Shown here: positions 28,267 to 36,667 of the stretch, one piece after another | Numbering within the stretch: position 1 is the stretch's first letter | How the letters are laid out: each line of letters opens with the position of its first letter | NCBI RefSeq assembly: GCF_014651855.1 | Contig: NZ_BMXR01000008.1 | Coordinates: 240,351-299,069 of the forward strand | Reading direction: 5' to 3' | DNA length: 58,719 bases | Source: Saccharospirillum salsuginis | GTDB taxonomy: Bacteria; Pseudomonadota; Gammaproteobacteria; Pseudomonadales; Natronospirillaceae | The notes under the pieces: generated by a model | What the model was told of the DNA's origin: nothing | The model's input: only the letters and a program-made list of their open reading frames with translations | The model's database searches: none | Translations under genes and position numbers: made by a program

Positions 28267-29174
28267 GGAGCAGCCGGTGCCGGTATGACAGCCTTCCTCG
28301 ATTTCCGCAACTTCCTCAACGAATCAAACGTCATGATCCCGAGCGCGGTCCAGATCAGGGCGAAGGTCACCAGCTTCGCGGGGCTCAGCGGTTCGCCGTA
28401 GACGAATACCGCGAGCAGGAACATCCCGCTCGGTGCGATGTACTGGAAGAAGCCAAGCGAGGTCAGACTGATCCGGTTGGCGGCGGCCGCGAAACACATC
28501 AGCGGCACCATGGTGACCGGACCGGCGGCGAACAGCAGCAGGTTGGTCAGGGCGCTGTTGCCGGTCAGGTCGGTGCTGGGGCTGGTGCTGAACAGCAGAT
28601 AACCGGCGGCGATGGGCAGCATCAGGCCGGTCTCCAGAGCCATGCCGGTGAAGCTGTCGACGCCCAGTTTCTTACGCACGAGGCCGTAAAGGCCGAAGCT
28701 GGTGGCGAGGACAAGGGCGATCCAGGGCAGGCGTCCGAACTGGACCAGTTCGAAAGTGACGGCGACGATGCATAAGCCAACGGCGACGGTGCGTATCCGG
28801 TCGAGTCGTTCGCGAAAAAAGAGCATGCCGAACAGGACGTTGATCAGGGGGTTGATGTAGTAGCCGAGGCTGGCGCTGAGCATATAGTTGGCGTTAACGG
28901 CCCAGATGAAGATCCCCCAGTTGAAACCGATCAGGGTGGTGGAGGCGAGCAGGGCCCAGCGGGCACGAGGAGAGCGCAGGGCGGCCACGAGGACGTCGCG
29001 CTTTTTGAACAGGGCAATGAGGCCGAGCGTAAGCAGGAAGGACCAGATGATGCGGTGCGCCAGAATTTCGGTCGCGGGGATGTCCTTCATAACCTTGAAG
29101 TAGACCGGGGCGATGGCCCAGAGACCATAGGCGGTCAGGGCATAGAGTGCCCCGCTCTTGGTAGATTGATCCAT
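28263..29174 (-). CDS. rarD: RarD-type EamA permease
   Basis: A 303-residue inner-membrane protein with ten hydrophobic helices in two EamA repeats. The opening SGALYALTAYGLWAIAPVYFKVMKDIPATEILAHRIIWSF and the block GFNWGIFIWAVNANYMLSASLGYYINPL are characteristic of RarD proteins, drug/metabolite-superfamily transporters named for a chloramphenicol phenotype. The substrate is unknown. It has no operon partner; upstream lie two long hairpin elements. Its stop codon is inside the CTAC end of a REPIN. Confidence 0.92.
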   Translation of the reverse strand: MDQSTKSGALYALTAYGLWAIAPVYFKVMKDIPATEILAHRIIWSFLLTLGLIALFKKRDVLVAALRSPRARWALLASTTLIGFNWGIFIWAVNANYMLSASLGYYINPLINVLFGMLFFRERLDRIRTVAVGLCIVAVTFELVQFGRLPWIALVLATSFGLYGLVRKKLGVDSFTGMALETGLMLPIAAGYLLFSTSPSTDLTGNSALTNLLLFAAGPVTMVPLMCFAAAANRISLTSLGFFQYIAPSGMFLLAVFVYGEPLSPAKLVTFALIWTALGIMTFDSLRKLRKSRKAVIPAPAAP

Positions 29175-29213
29175 TCTGTTACCTGTGTTGTGTCGGTTTG
29201 GGTGCTAGAACCC

Positions 29214-29327
29214 GCGCCGGCTACCGGGTAAGCCTGTTCGGGGTCGCCGTAAACCCATCCCTGGGGGCTTGGCGGCCGCCATCCAGGCGGCCGACATCCC
29301 CGAACAGGCTTACCCGGCATCCGGCGC
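29214..29327. repeat. long hairpin element, copy 3
   Basis: The arms GCGCCGGCTACCGGGTAAGC... and ...GCTTACCCGGCATCCGGCGC pair over about 30 bp with three mismatches. The core (GGGGTCGCCGTAAACCCAT...GGCGGCCGACATCCCC) is the reverse complement of the cores in copies 4 and 5. It lies upstream of rarD and is followed at 29370 by a fourth copy in the other orientation. The 441-bp gap 29175-29615 has no convincing gene. Confidence 0.78.
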
Positions 29328-29369
29328 TAGCCATATGTGGTCATCTAACGCCCTTGGCACGGCAGCAAG

Positions 29370-29483
29370 CCCCAGAGGCGGGGGTAGCCCTGCCTGGGGA
29401 TGTGGGCCGCCCGGATGGCGGCCGTCAAGCCCCCATGGACGGGTTCACGGCGACCCCAGGGAGGGCTACCCCCGCCTCAGGGG
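29370..29483. repeat. long hairpin element, copy 4
   Basis: The arms CCCCAGAGGCGGGGGTAGCC and GGCTACCCCCGCCTCAGGGG are almost fully complementary. The core GGGGATGT...GGATGGCGGCCGTCAAG...GGGTTCACGGCGACCCC matches copies 3 and 5 while the arms differ. Downstream, to 29615, a duplicated GGGGCGAACCCAGCCACGGAAC segment occurs at 29480-29502 and 29541-29563. Confidence 0.78.
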
Positions 29484-29615
29484 CGAACCCAGCCACGGAA
29501 CCATTAGCCGACCCAGCCACAAAACTGCGGCCCTGCATCAGGGGCGAACCCAGCCACGGAACTTGGTAGCAAACCCGGCCACGAACCCGTTGTAGTGGCT
29601 GTCCCCGAACTGGCT

Positions 29616-31007
29616 CTAAATATTTGTAAATGAATCCCGGGCACACCCGGGGCTTTGAATCAGTTCCACCAGAGTGTCGATCGCCTGGAGCAGAGTGTCC
29701 CGCTGGACGCGGCCGCCGATGCACAGGCGAATGGCCTGGGGTGCGGCGAATTGACCGGCGGCGAAGACTTCGGCCGGCTTGATGCGTATGCGGTGTTCAG
29801 CGGCCAGTTCGACCAGTTTCACGGCCCGCCAGGGCTGGGGCAGTTCGACCCAGACGTTGAACCCGCCGCAGCGGCAGTCCAGTCCGGCAGCGGCCAGTCG
29901 GGATCGTACGGCGTCCTGGCGCCATTTGATTTCCGCTTTCTGGGTGGCGAGCAGTTGGTGGCCGTAGCCGCTGTTCAGCCAGTCGATGGCGACTTCGGTG
30001 GTCAGTGGTATGGCCATCCAGCAGGTGGCGCGGAAGGCGGCGCCGATGGCGCTGACCCAGCGTTCGGGGGCGCGCAGGAAACCGACATGCAGGCCACCGC
30101 ACAAGGCTTTGGACAGGCTGGCGACGGTGACGGTGATGTCCGGATGGCGGGCGGAGAAGGACGGGGCGTTCGGGTCGCCGAGGCAGCCCTGTACGTCGTC
30201 TTCGACGACCGTGATCTGGTATTGACGACAGATGAACGCCAGCTCGTCAATGCGTTCGGCGGACATGACACCGCCGGTGGGGTTGTGCATCCGCGTCATC
30301 AGGTAGAGCACCCGGGGCGGGTGGCGCATGCACTGGGATTCCAGTACGTCGGGCAGCATGCCTTCATCGTCGAACGGCATCGGCATCAGGCGCAAGCTCA
30401 ATTGGTTGGCGGCGGCGACCAGGCCGGGGTAGGTCAGGCCTTCGCAGGCGAGGCCGTCGCCGGCTTGCAGCAGGGCGTGCAGGGCGACGAAAAAGCCGTG
30501 CTGGCCGCCGAGGGTGACCAGCAGATCGTCCCGGTCGAAGTCGCCGAGGCCGGTGTCTTTGAGCCATTGGCGGCCAGCTTCGCGGTGGTGTTCCAAGCCG
30601 AATTCGGATTGGTAGCGCAGCAGGTGCGGCAGTACGGGGGAATCCTGGATCTTGGCCAGTGTCTGTTTCAGGTGGTCCGGCTGGTCGAGTTCGAGCGCGA
30701 TGCTGAACCCCAGGTCGATGCCGGTGTCGACGGTGGAGTCGGTGACCTGGAACTGGCCGGAGGACAGGGATGAGCCGCGAATGAAGGTGCCGCTGCCGAC
30801 CCGGGCTTCGACCAGTCGACGCCGTTCGGCTTCGGCATAGGCGCGGGTGACGGTACCGACGGTGACGCCCAGTTCTTCCGCCAATTGACGGTGGGTGGGC
30901 AGTCGATCGCCGGGGCGCAGGGCGCCGTCCTGCACGGCCTGTTCGATGCGGTTGGCCAGCGCCTTGTATTTGGGGCCGGTGTGGCCGTCGAGCGATAGAA
31001 TTGTCAT
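29616..31007 (-). CDS. MocR/PdxR-type regulator (GntR HTH plus aminotransferase fold)
   Basis: This 463-residue regulator has an N-terminal GntR winged helix (KYKALANRIEQAVQDGALRPGDRLPTHRQLAEELGVTVGTVTRAYAEAERR, residues 13-64). A fold-type I aminotransferase domain follows. The PLP-binding Lys300 lies in ASLSKALCGG, with Asn242 (HNPTGG) and Asp270. MocR proteins sense PLP or amino-PLP adducts and usually control amino-acid, vitamin B6 or transporter genes next door. It is divergent from alaX-phzF-lysE, its likely target, with an inverted repeat in the shared promoter region. Confidence 0.92.
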   Translation of the reverse strand: MTILSLDGHTGPKYKALANRIEQAVQDGALRPGDRLPTHRQLAEELGVTVGTVTRAYAEAERRRLVEARVGSGTFIRGSSLSSGQFQVTDSTVDTGIDLGFSIALELDQPDHLKQTLAKIQDSPVLPHLLRYQSEFGLEHHREAGRQWLKDTGLGDFDRDDLLVTLGGQHGFFVALHALLQAGDGLACEGLTYPGLVAAANQLSLRLMPMPFDDEGMLPDVLESQCMRHPPRVLYLMTRMHNPTGGVMSAERIDELAFICRQYQITVVEDDVQGCLGDPNAPSFSARHPDITVTVASLSKALCGGLHVGFLRAPERWVSAIGAAFRATCWMAIPLTTEVAIDWLNSGYGHQLLATQKAEIKWRQDAVRSRLAAAGLDCRCGGFNVWVELPQPWRAVKLVELAAEHRIRIKPAEVFAAGQFAAPQAIRLCIGGRVQRDTLLQAIDTLVELIQSPGCARDSFTNI

Positions 31008-31023
31008 GGTGACAAAGTAATGC

Positions 31024-31055
31024 TTGCAGTCAAATGTTCGCTAATTACACTGCAA
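31024..31055. promoter_or_regulatory. inverted repeat in the mocR-alaX divergent promoter
   Basis: TTGCAGT at 31024-31030 and ACTGCAA at 31049-31055 form a 7-bp perfect inverted repeat separated by 18 bp. The region starts 17 bp upstream of the regulator's ATG within a 147-bp AT-rich divergent gap. It is a good candidate operator for the MocR regulator. Confidence 0.55.
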
Positions 31056-31154
31056 ATACAGGCCTTTGTCCAAGTAAAAAACGAAACAAAATATCAATTG
31101 TCTCGATTTTTTTAGTTCAATCTCTGACAAGAATTGAATACAAAAGGATGCCCG

Positions 31155-31856
31155 ATGAGTCTCTACCAGTTTTACCGCGACCCCTATCAGACCGAACTCA
31201 GCACCCAGGTCGTTTCTCTGGACGAGCAACGGCTGGTACTGGAAGACACCTTGTTCTACCCCCATGGCGGCGGTCAGCCGGGCGATACCGGTCGAGTCAA
31301 CGTGGGTGGGCGTACGGTCGATATTGTCGATACGCGCTACAGCAAGGATCGGTCGCGCATCGAGCATCACCTGGCGGAACCGATCGACGCCAGCCCCGGC
31401 GACAGCGCCGAACTGACGCTCAACTGGGAGCGCCGCTACCGCCATATGCGTATGCACACCTGCCTGCATCTGCTGTGTCATCTGATCAAGGATCCGGTAA
31501 CCGGGGGCAATGTCGGCGCCGAGCAAAGCCGCGCTGAATTCGATTTGAGTACGCCGATCGACAAGCTGGAACTGGAAGCGCAATTGAACGCTCTGATCGA
31601 ACAGGGCGCGTCGGTCAGCACCGAATGGCTGCCGGAAAACATTCTGGACGAACAGCCGGACCTGGTTCGGACCATGAGCGTCCAGCCGCCGAGAGGCCAT
31701 GGTGACATTCGCATGGTGCGCATCGACGGGCTCGATTTTCAGCCCTGCGGTGGAACCCATTTGAAAGACATTCGCGAGATCGGGGCGGTGCACATCCCGA
31801 GCATCAAAAGCAAAGGCAAGCAAAACAAGCGTATCAATGTAGAGCTGGTTGATTAA
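31155..31856 (+). CDS. AlaX-type alanyl-tRNA editing protein
   Basis: A 233-residue free-standing trans-editing enzyme that hydrolyses Ser- or Gly-tRNA(Ala). The zinc ligands are visible as HTCLHLLCH (HxxxH, about residue 100) and CGGTH (about residue 200), and the family opening DTLFYPHGGGQPGDTG is present. The ATG at 31155 has AGG upstream; the frame extends further but without similarity. It is divergent from a MocR regulator and followed by phzF- and lysE-type genes. A hairpin element (31884-32012) lies between this gene and phzF. Confidence 0.9.
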   Translation: MSLYQFYRDPYQTELSTQVVSLDEQRLVLEDTLFYPHGGGQPGDTGRVNVGGRTVDIVDTRYSKDRSRIEHHLAEPIDASPGDSAELTLNWERRYRHMRMHTCLHLLCHLIKDPVTGGNVGAEQSRAEFDLSTPIDKLELEAQLNALIEQGASVSTEWLPENILDEQPDLVRTMSVQPPRGHGDIRMVRIDGLDFQPCGGTHLKDIREIGAVHIPSIKSKGKQNKRINVELVD

Positions 31857-31883
31857 CTCGAGTTGTAAGTTTGCAAAAGGCTA

Positions 31884-32012
31884 GCGCCGGATGCCGGGTA
31901 GACCTATGTGGGGATGTCGGCCGCCCGGACGGCGGTCGTCAAGCCCCCATGGACGGGTTTACGGCGAGCGATGTGTCGCACCACCCGCATAAGTCTACCC
32001 GGTAACCGGCGC
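31884..32012. repeat. long hairpin element, copy 5
   Basis: The arms GCGCCGGATGCCGGGTAGACC and GGTCTACCCGGCATCCGGCGC-like sequence pair with a few changes. The core GGGGATGTCGGCCGCC...GTCAAGCCCCCATGGACGGG matches copy 4, but the right core junction is altered. It lies between alaX and phzF, both on the plus strand, and could partly terminate or process the transcript. Confidence 0.72.
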
Positions 32013-32080
32013 GGGTTATGGCACTAAACCTTGCACTCTGGAATTCGAGAACTAACCCGAAAACGTAAGGAGAACGACAC

Positions 32081-32869
32081 TTGGCTTATCCCTTGTATCA
32101 GGTCGACGCCTTCGCCGACGCTGTATTCGAAGGCAACCCGGCGGCCGTCATGCCGCTGAACGCCCCGCTGGACGAGGACGTCATGCAGCGGTTGGCGCAG
32201 GAAAACAATCTGTCCGAGACCGCCTTTCTATGGCCGGAAGGCGATGCTTGGCGCATTCGCTGGTTTACGCCCAGCAAAGAGGTGCCCCTGTGCGGTCACG
32301 CAACCCTGGCCAGCGCGCATGTGCTGTGGCGGGAGCTGCATTGGCCGCACGATGAACTGCGGTTCAACAGTGCCAGCGGCGAATTGCGGGTGCGTAAGGT
32401 CGACGACCTGATCGAGTTGAATTTTCCGGCCCTGATGCCGAAGCCGGCGGAGTTGTCAGCGGATGTGGCCGAGCGGTTGGAATTGAAACCTCAGGATGTG
32501 CGTTCCGCGATTAAAGAGCTTGTGGTGTTGGCCAGCGAAGCCGAGGTGGCGGCATTCAGTCGGGATTTCAGTGGCTGTGAATCCCTGGAGTCGGGTGTGA
32601 TTCTAACGGCTCGCAGCGACCGGGACGGTGTGGATTTCGTCTCCCGGTTTTTTGGTGGTCCCGAAGTGGGCATCAAAGAGGATCCGGTTACCGGTTCGGC
32701 CCATGCGATTCTGGTGCCGTATTGGGCGGAAAAACTGGGCAAATCGGAATTGGTCGGACGGCAGATTTCCAGCCGGCCGGGCCAGATCGAATGCGTCCTG
32801 GACGGGGATCGCGTCCGCATGCGCGGTCAGGCGCGTACTTATTTGAGAGGGTTCGTTGAATGGACGTGA
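32081..32869 (+). CDS. PhzF-family isomerase/epimerase
   Basis: A 262-residue diaminopimelate-epimerase-fold protein. It carries the catalytic glutamate block NNLSETAFL (Glu46), PLCGHATLASAH and the second-domain EDPVTGSAH. PhzF relatives isomerise diverse small metabolites and only some serve phenazine synthesis; no phenazine genes are present here. The start is TTG at 32081, supported by AAGGAG 8 bp upstream; no ATG fits. The last 10 bp overlap the lysE-type gene, so the two are translationally coupled. Confidence 0.9.
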   Translation: MAYPLYQVDAFADAVFEGNPAAVMPLNAPLDEDVMQRLAQENNLSETAFLWPEGDAWRIRWFTPSKEVPLCGHATLASAHVLWRELHWPHDELRFNSASGELRVRKVDDLIELNFPALMPKPAELSADVAERLELKPQDVRSAIKELVVLASEAEVAAFSRDFSGCESLESGVILTARSDRDGVDFVSRFFGGPEVGIKEDPVTGSAHAILVPYWAEKLGKSELVGRQISSRPGQIECVLDGDRVRMRGQARTYLRGFVEWT

Positions 32870-33465
32870 TCACGCTGAGTTTCCTGGTGCCGGTGTTGGT
32901 CTACACCCTGAGCGTCACCATCACGCCGGGCCCCAATAATTTGATGGTCACGGCCTCGGGCGTGAACTTCGGGTTCAAACGGACATTGCCGCACATCACC
33001 GGGATCTTTTTCGGCTTTTTCGGGCTGAATCTGTTGGTGATGGCCGGTGTCGGCGCTGTGTTGCTGGCGGTTCCGCAATTGCACTGGGGTTTGAAAATCG
33101 CCGGCTCCCTGTATTTGCTCTGGCTGGCCTGGAACATCGCCACCGCCGGCGGCATCGCCGATGCCGATGGCGACGCTAAACCCCTGCGCTGGTGGCAGGC
33201 GGCCCTGTTTCAGGTCGTTAACCCCAAAGCCTGGGCCATGGCTGTGACCGGTATCGCCACTTTCAGTCTGCCGGGTGATGCCTACTGGCCGAGCGCCCTG
33301 GCGGTGGCTTTCGCATTCGCTGCCATGACTTATCCGTGCTGCGGGTTCTGGGCGGCGCTTGGCAGCCAGTTGCGGCGCTGGTTGGAAGACCCGGTCAAGC
33401 GTCGCTGGTTCAATGGCACGCTCGGGGCGCTGACCGCGTTGAGCGTGGTGTTTATTTTGATGTAA
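32860..33465 (+). CDS. LysE/RhtB-family amino-acid exporter
   Basis: This 201-residue inner-membrane protein has about six helices and the family signature SVTITPGPNNLMVTASGVNFGFKRTLPHITGIFFGF at residues 12-47. Members export amino acids or derivatives such as lysine, homoserine or cysteine. Its start overlaps the phzF end by 10 bp. The genes alaX, phzF and lysE next to a MocR regulator suggest an amino-acid detoxification or export unit. Confidence 0.92.
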   Translation: MDVITLSFLVPVLVYTLSVTITPGPNNLMVTASGVNFGFKRTLPHITGIFFGFFGLNLLVMAGVGAVLLAVPQLHWGLKIAGSLYLLWLAWNIATAGGIADADGDAKPLRWWQAALFQVVNPKAWAMAVTGIATFSLPGDAYWPSALAVAFAFAAMTYPCCGFWAALGSQLRRWLEDPVKRRWFNGTLGALTALSVVFILM

Positions 33466-33477
33466 CGGGTTCCCGTT

Positions 33478-33553
33478 CCCGCCTGCCGTAAGGGGCCGCC
33501 ACCCACCCGGGCTTATCCCAGGCCCATTGGCGGCTCCGGCAGGCGGGTTTTTT
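33478..33553 (+). terminator. strong terminator after the lysE-type gene
   Basis: CCCGCCTGCCG pairs with CGGCAGGCGGG, with a nested GGGGCCGCCA/TGGCGGCTCC stem, followed by six T. It begins 12 bp after the stop codon. Confidence 0.85.
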
Positions 33554-33560
33554 AGCATTC

Positions 33561-33634
33561 GTAGGAGCGCACGCTGTGCGCGACTCAGTGGTATCGGGCA
33601 CCCAAAAAAATCGCGCAGAGGCCTGCGCTCCTAC
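33561..33634. repeat. REPIN-like pair, GTAGGAGCGC family
   Basis: GTAGGAGCGCACGCTGTGCGCGAC faces TCGCGCAGAGGCCTGCGCTCCTAC. The right CTAC end contains the TAG stop codon (33631-33633, minus strand) of the sugar phosphorylase gene. Closer relatives with ACTCCGTGCGCGACA lie at 47013, 47902 and 49720. Confidence 0.78.
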
Positions 33635-35367
33635 GTCACCACCAGCCAAACCCCCTGATACGCCTGCAACACCAGGTCCTCATCCCCCCGGTAGGTCTCT
33701 TCCCCGATTACATCCCGAAACTCGCCGTCACACCGTCCGGCCAGCAAACGATCCAACGACAAGGTTTGCGCCACCGTTGTCACATTGAACACGGCATACA
33801 CCCGCTCATTCGTCCCCTCCCGTCGCACCACGAACAGGGCCGAGCCCATATCCTCAACCCGCTGGCGGGCGTCGGGATGGAAAGCCGAGAGGGATTGGCG
33901 CAGTTCGATGCGTCGATTGAGCTCGGTACTGACAATGTGGGACGGATGGCGCGGGTCGGTCATGACCGGGTTCAGTTCCCGCCATGGCCAGACTTTCCGG
34001 TTGATGGACCGCAGCCGACCGGTCCGTTCCACACCGGCCAGGTCGTTGGGCGCGGCGATCAGTGATTGCAGATAAAACGCCGGAATGCCCTGCAGACTCA
34101 TCATCAGGGTCTGGGAACACAGAAACCGTTCGATCTGCCATTGGTCGGAACCGGTGCGGGTACCACGCAAGGCGTCGAAGTAGCTGATGTTGATTTCGTA
34201 GGGAGTGTCCCGTCCGTCGGGGTTCGCCTTCATGCTGACGTAGCCGCCGAACTGGTGCATGCAGTCGAGCAGGCTCTGGACCTCGTAGTTCGGCAGCATG
34301 CCTTCCAGCGCCCGTAAACCGATGCCATCGTGACTGGCGGTGAAATTGAGGTAGGTGCCGCCTTCCGGGGGTGGGGCCAGCGACATCGCCCAGTTGGTCA
34401 GCAGATCCGCGTTGCCCCGATTCAGGGTGTAGAGCACCAGAGGGGGCAGGGCGAACTGATACACCATGCCGGCTTCGTCGCCGTCACCGAAGTAGGAGAG
34501 GTTCTCGGCGTGCGGCACATTGGTTTCGGTGACCAGGATGACCCAGGGCGCCACGGCGTCGACGATGTCCCGCATCAATTTGACGATCTCATGGGTTTCC
34601 GGCAAGTGAATGCAGGACGTGCCGAGCTGTTTCCACAGGAAGGCGACGGCATCCAGCCGCACCAGGCGAGCGCCCTTGGAGAGATAGAAGAGGAAAATGT
34701 CCATCATCGCCAGCAGCACGTCCGGGTTGGCGTAATTCAGGTCGATCTGGTCCTCGCTGAAGGTCGCCCAGACATGGCGGGTGCCGCGATGGGTGTTGAT
34801 CGGCGCGAGCAGAGGCGAACTGCGCGGCCGGGTAACCCGGGACAGGTCGGTTTTCGGGTCCAGTTCGATGAAAAAGTTACAGCCGGGTTCCTGGTTCTGG
34901 ATGAAATCGATGAACCAGAGGTTCTCCCGCGAGCAGTGGTTCAGGACCAGGTCGAACATCAGGCCGAACCGCCGGGCCAGAGCGTCGATGTGGTCCCAGT
35001 GGCCGACCGTCTCCCGAACCTGTTTGAAGTCGATAACCGAGAAACCGTCGTCCGAACTGTAGGGGAAGAAGGGCAACAGGTGGATGTTGGTGATCCGGTC
35101 CGGATAGAAGTGTTCCAGGAACCGTTCCAGTTGCAGCAATCCCGGTTCGTCCCGGTGGCGAATGGCATCGCCATAGGTGATCAGCAGGGTATCGGTTTCA
35201 TCCCAACCCGTTGCCCGGGTATGGTGGTGAATGGCGCTCTGATAGCGCTGGACGAGGCCCAGCAACTGGCCCGTGATGTCGTCCGCCCGTTCCTCACCGT
35301 ATAAAAACGCCAGGCGCTGCCGCGCCCGTTCCCGCAGGGTCTTGAGGCGATCCTCAGGTCGTGTCAT
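33631..35367 (-). CDS. GH13_18-type sugar phosphorylase
   Basis: A 578-residue cytosolic protein of the sucrose-phosphorylase subfamily of GH13. The nucleophile Asp239 (LVRLDAVAFLWK), acid/base Glu281 (LVTETNVPH) and third acid Asp347 (TASHDGIG) are visible, as is HLLPFFPYSSDDGFSVIDF. Members phosphorolyse sucrose, glucosylglycerate or glucosylglycerol to glucose-1-phosphate. Loop residues that decide between these cannot be judged by eye. In a salt-adapted organism, recycling of a glucosylated compatible solute is plausible. It is divergent from galU, which consumes glucose-1-phosphate. Confidence 0.88.
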   Translation of the reverse strand: MTRPEDRLKTLRERARQRLAFLYGEERADDITGQLLGLVQRYQSAIHHHTRATGWDETDTLLITYGDAIRHRDEPGLLQLERFLEHFYPDRITNIHLLPFFPYSSDDGFSVIDFKQVRETVGHWDHIDALARRFGLMFDLVLNHCSRENLWFIDFIQNQEPGCNFFIELDPKTDLSRVTRPRSSPLLAPINTHRGTRHVWATFSEDQIDLNYANPDVLLAMMDIFLFYLSKGARLVRLDAVAFLWKQLGTSCIHLPETHEIVKLMRDIVDAVAPWVILVTETNVPHAENLSYFGDGDEAGMVYQFALPPLVLYTLNRGNADLLTNWAMSLAPPPEGGTYLNFTASHDGIGLRALEGMLPNYEVQSLLDCMHQFGGYVSMKANPDGRDTPYEINISYFDALRGTRTGSDQWQIERFLCSQTLMMSLQGIPAFYLQSLIAAPNDLAGVERTGRLRSINRKVWPWRELNPVMTDPRHPSHIVSTELNRRIELRQSLSAFHPDARQRVEDMGSALFVVRREGTNERVYAVFNVTTVAQTLSLDRLLAGRCDGEFRDVIGEETYRGDEDLVLQAYQGVWLVVT

Positions 35368-35658
35368 CGGTTTCTCCCGACTGGTGGTCTATCATGATTG
35401 TGCCGACCGAGGGCACGCACCACCATGGTGCCGGGGTCGGATTTAGTGCAGAATGGCCGCAAATCCAGAGGCTGCCGCCAAACCGGGCCTTCGTGTGCGT
35501 CAAAGCAGTGCGTACGGCGCGTCGGGGCCATCCCGATGGGAATGGTATGGCAAACACCGCGCCACAATGTGAATCGTGGTCAGGGAATTGCAAGACACAG
35601 GCTGTACCATCCTTCGGATTGTTCAGAAGGTAGCCAAATACTCATCAGAGGACGTGAA

Positions 35659-36501
35659 ATGATTCGCAAATGTTTGTTTCCCGTGGGCGGGTACGGCACC
35701 CGCTTCCTGCCCGCCACCAAGGCACTGCCGAAAGAAATGCTGCCGGTCGTCAATAAGCCCCTGGTGCAGTACGGGGTGGAAGAGTCCATCGAGGCCGGCC
35801 TGAATCAAATCGGTTTCGTCACCGGTCGCGGCAAGCGCGCCATCGCCGACCACTTCGACATCTCCTATGAGCTGGAACACCAGATCAGCGGTTCCAGCAA
35901 AGAGGTCTACCTGAAATCGATTCGTCACGTCATGGAAGAGGGCATCTTCTCTTTCACTCGCCAGAAAGAAATGAAAGGGCTGGGTCACGCCATTCTTGCC
36001 GGTGAAACCCTGATGGGCAGCGAGCCCTTCGGTGTTGTCCTGGCGGATGACCTTTGCATTCCCGACGATGGGTTCGACAGCGTCCTGGGGCAGATGGTCA
36101 AGGTATACAAGCAGTTTCGCTGCAGTGTGGTCGCGGTGATGGAAGTGCCGGAAGACGAAATTCACAAGTACGGCGTCATCGAAGGCGAAGCGATGAAAGA
36201 CGGCTTGTACCGCGTGAAGAGCATGGTCGAAAAGCCGAAAAAGGAAGACGCACCCAGCAATCTCGCCATCATCGGCCGCTACATCCTTACCCCGGACATC
36301 TTCGACATCCTGCGCGAAACCCCTCCGGGCAAGGGTGACGAGATTCAGCTGACCGACGCCCTGATGCAACAGGCCCAGGACGGCGTCGTCATGGCCTACC
36401 GCTTCAAAGGCACCCGTTTCGATTGCGGTTCGGTAGAAGGCTTCGTAGAAGCCACCAACTACTGCTTCGAAAACCTCTACAAAAAAGGCCTGCTCACCTA
36501 A
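35659..36501 (+). CDS. galU: UTP-glucose-1-phosphate uridylyltransferase
   Basis: GalU is 280 residues and makes UDP-glucose from UTP and glucose-1-phosphate for envelope glycans and glycolipids. The nucleotide-binding opening PVGGYGTRFLPATKALPKEMLPVVNKP and the later GDEIQLTDA and CGSVEGFVEA blocks are typical. A frame opens at 35398, but the ATG at 35659 has AGAGGA 7 bp upstream and is the family start. The 291-bp gap toward the phosphorylase gene holds the divergent promoters and no evident gene. Confidence 0.95.
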   Translation: MIRKCLFPVGGYGTRFLPATKALPKEMLPVVNKPLVQYGVEESIEAGLNQIGFVTGRGKRAIADHFDISYELEHQISGSSKEVYLKSIRHVMEEGIFSFTRQKEMKGLGHAILAGETLMGSEPFGVVLADDLCIPDDGFDSVLGQMVKVYKQFRCSVVAVMEVPEDEIHKYGVIEGEAMKDGLYRVKSMVEKPKKEDAPSNLAIIGRYILTPDIFDILRETPPGKGDEIQLTDALMQQAQDGVVMAYRFKGTRFDCGSVEGFVEATNYCFENLYKKGLLT

Positions 36502-36537
36502 ACATATGCAAGGACCCTAATGCCGCGGGCTCGAACC

Positions 36538-36637
36538 GTAGGGCAGAAGTGGTCCGACACTTCGGGCTGAAAGCGTTATCTGCCGTGGAAGAATGCATAG
36601 CCAGTAGTCAATCCAATGGCAAATCAATCTTCCACGG
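36538..36637. repeat. REP unit followed by an inverted repeat
   Basis: GTAGGGCAGAAG...TTATCTGCCG (36538-36585) is a single copy of the family seen at 28142. It runs into CCGTGGAAGA (36583-36592), which pairs with TCTTCCACGG (36628-36637) across a 35-nt loop. Both lie between galU and the phosphatase gene. Confidence 0.6.
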
Positions 36638-36667
36638 TACCCATACCTACGACTCAAAAGAAACCGG

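Noticed and set aside
32081..32869. phenazine biosynthesis locus
   Set aside because: PhzF-fold proteins are common outside phenazine pathways and no other phz gene is in the window.
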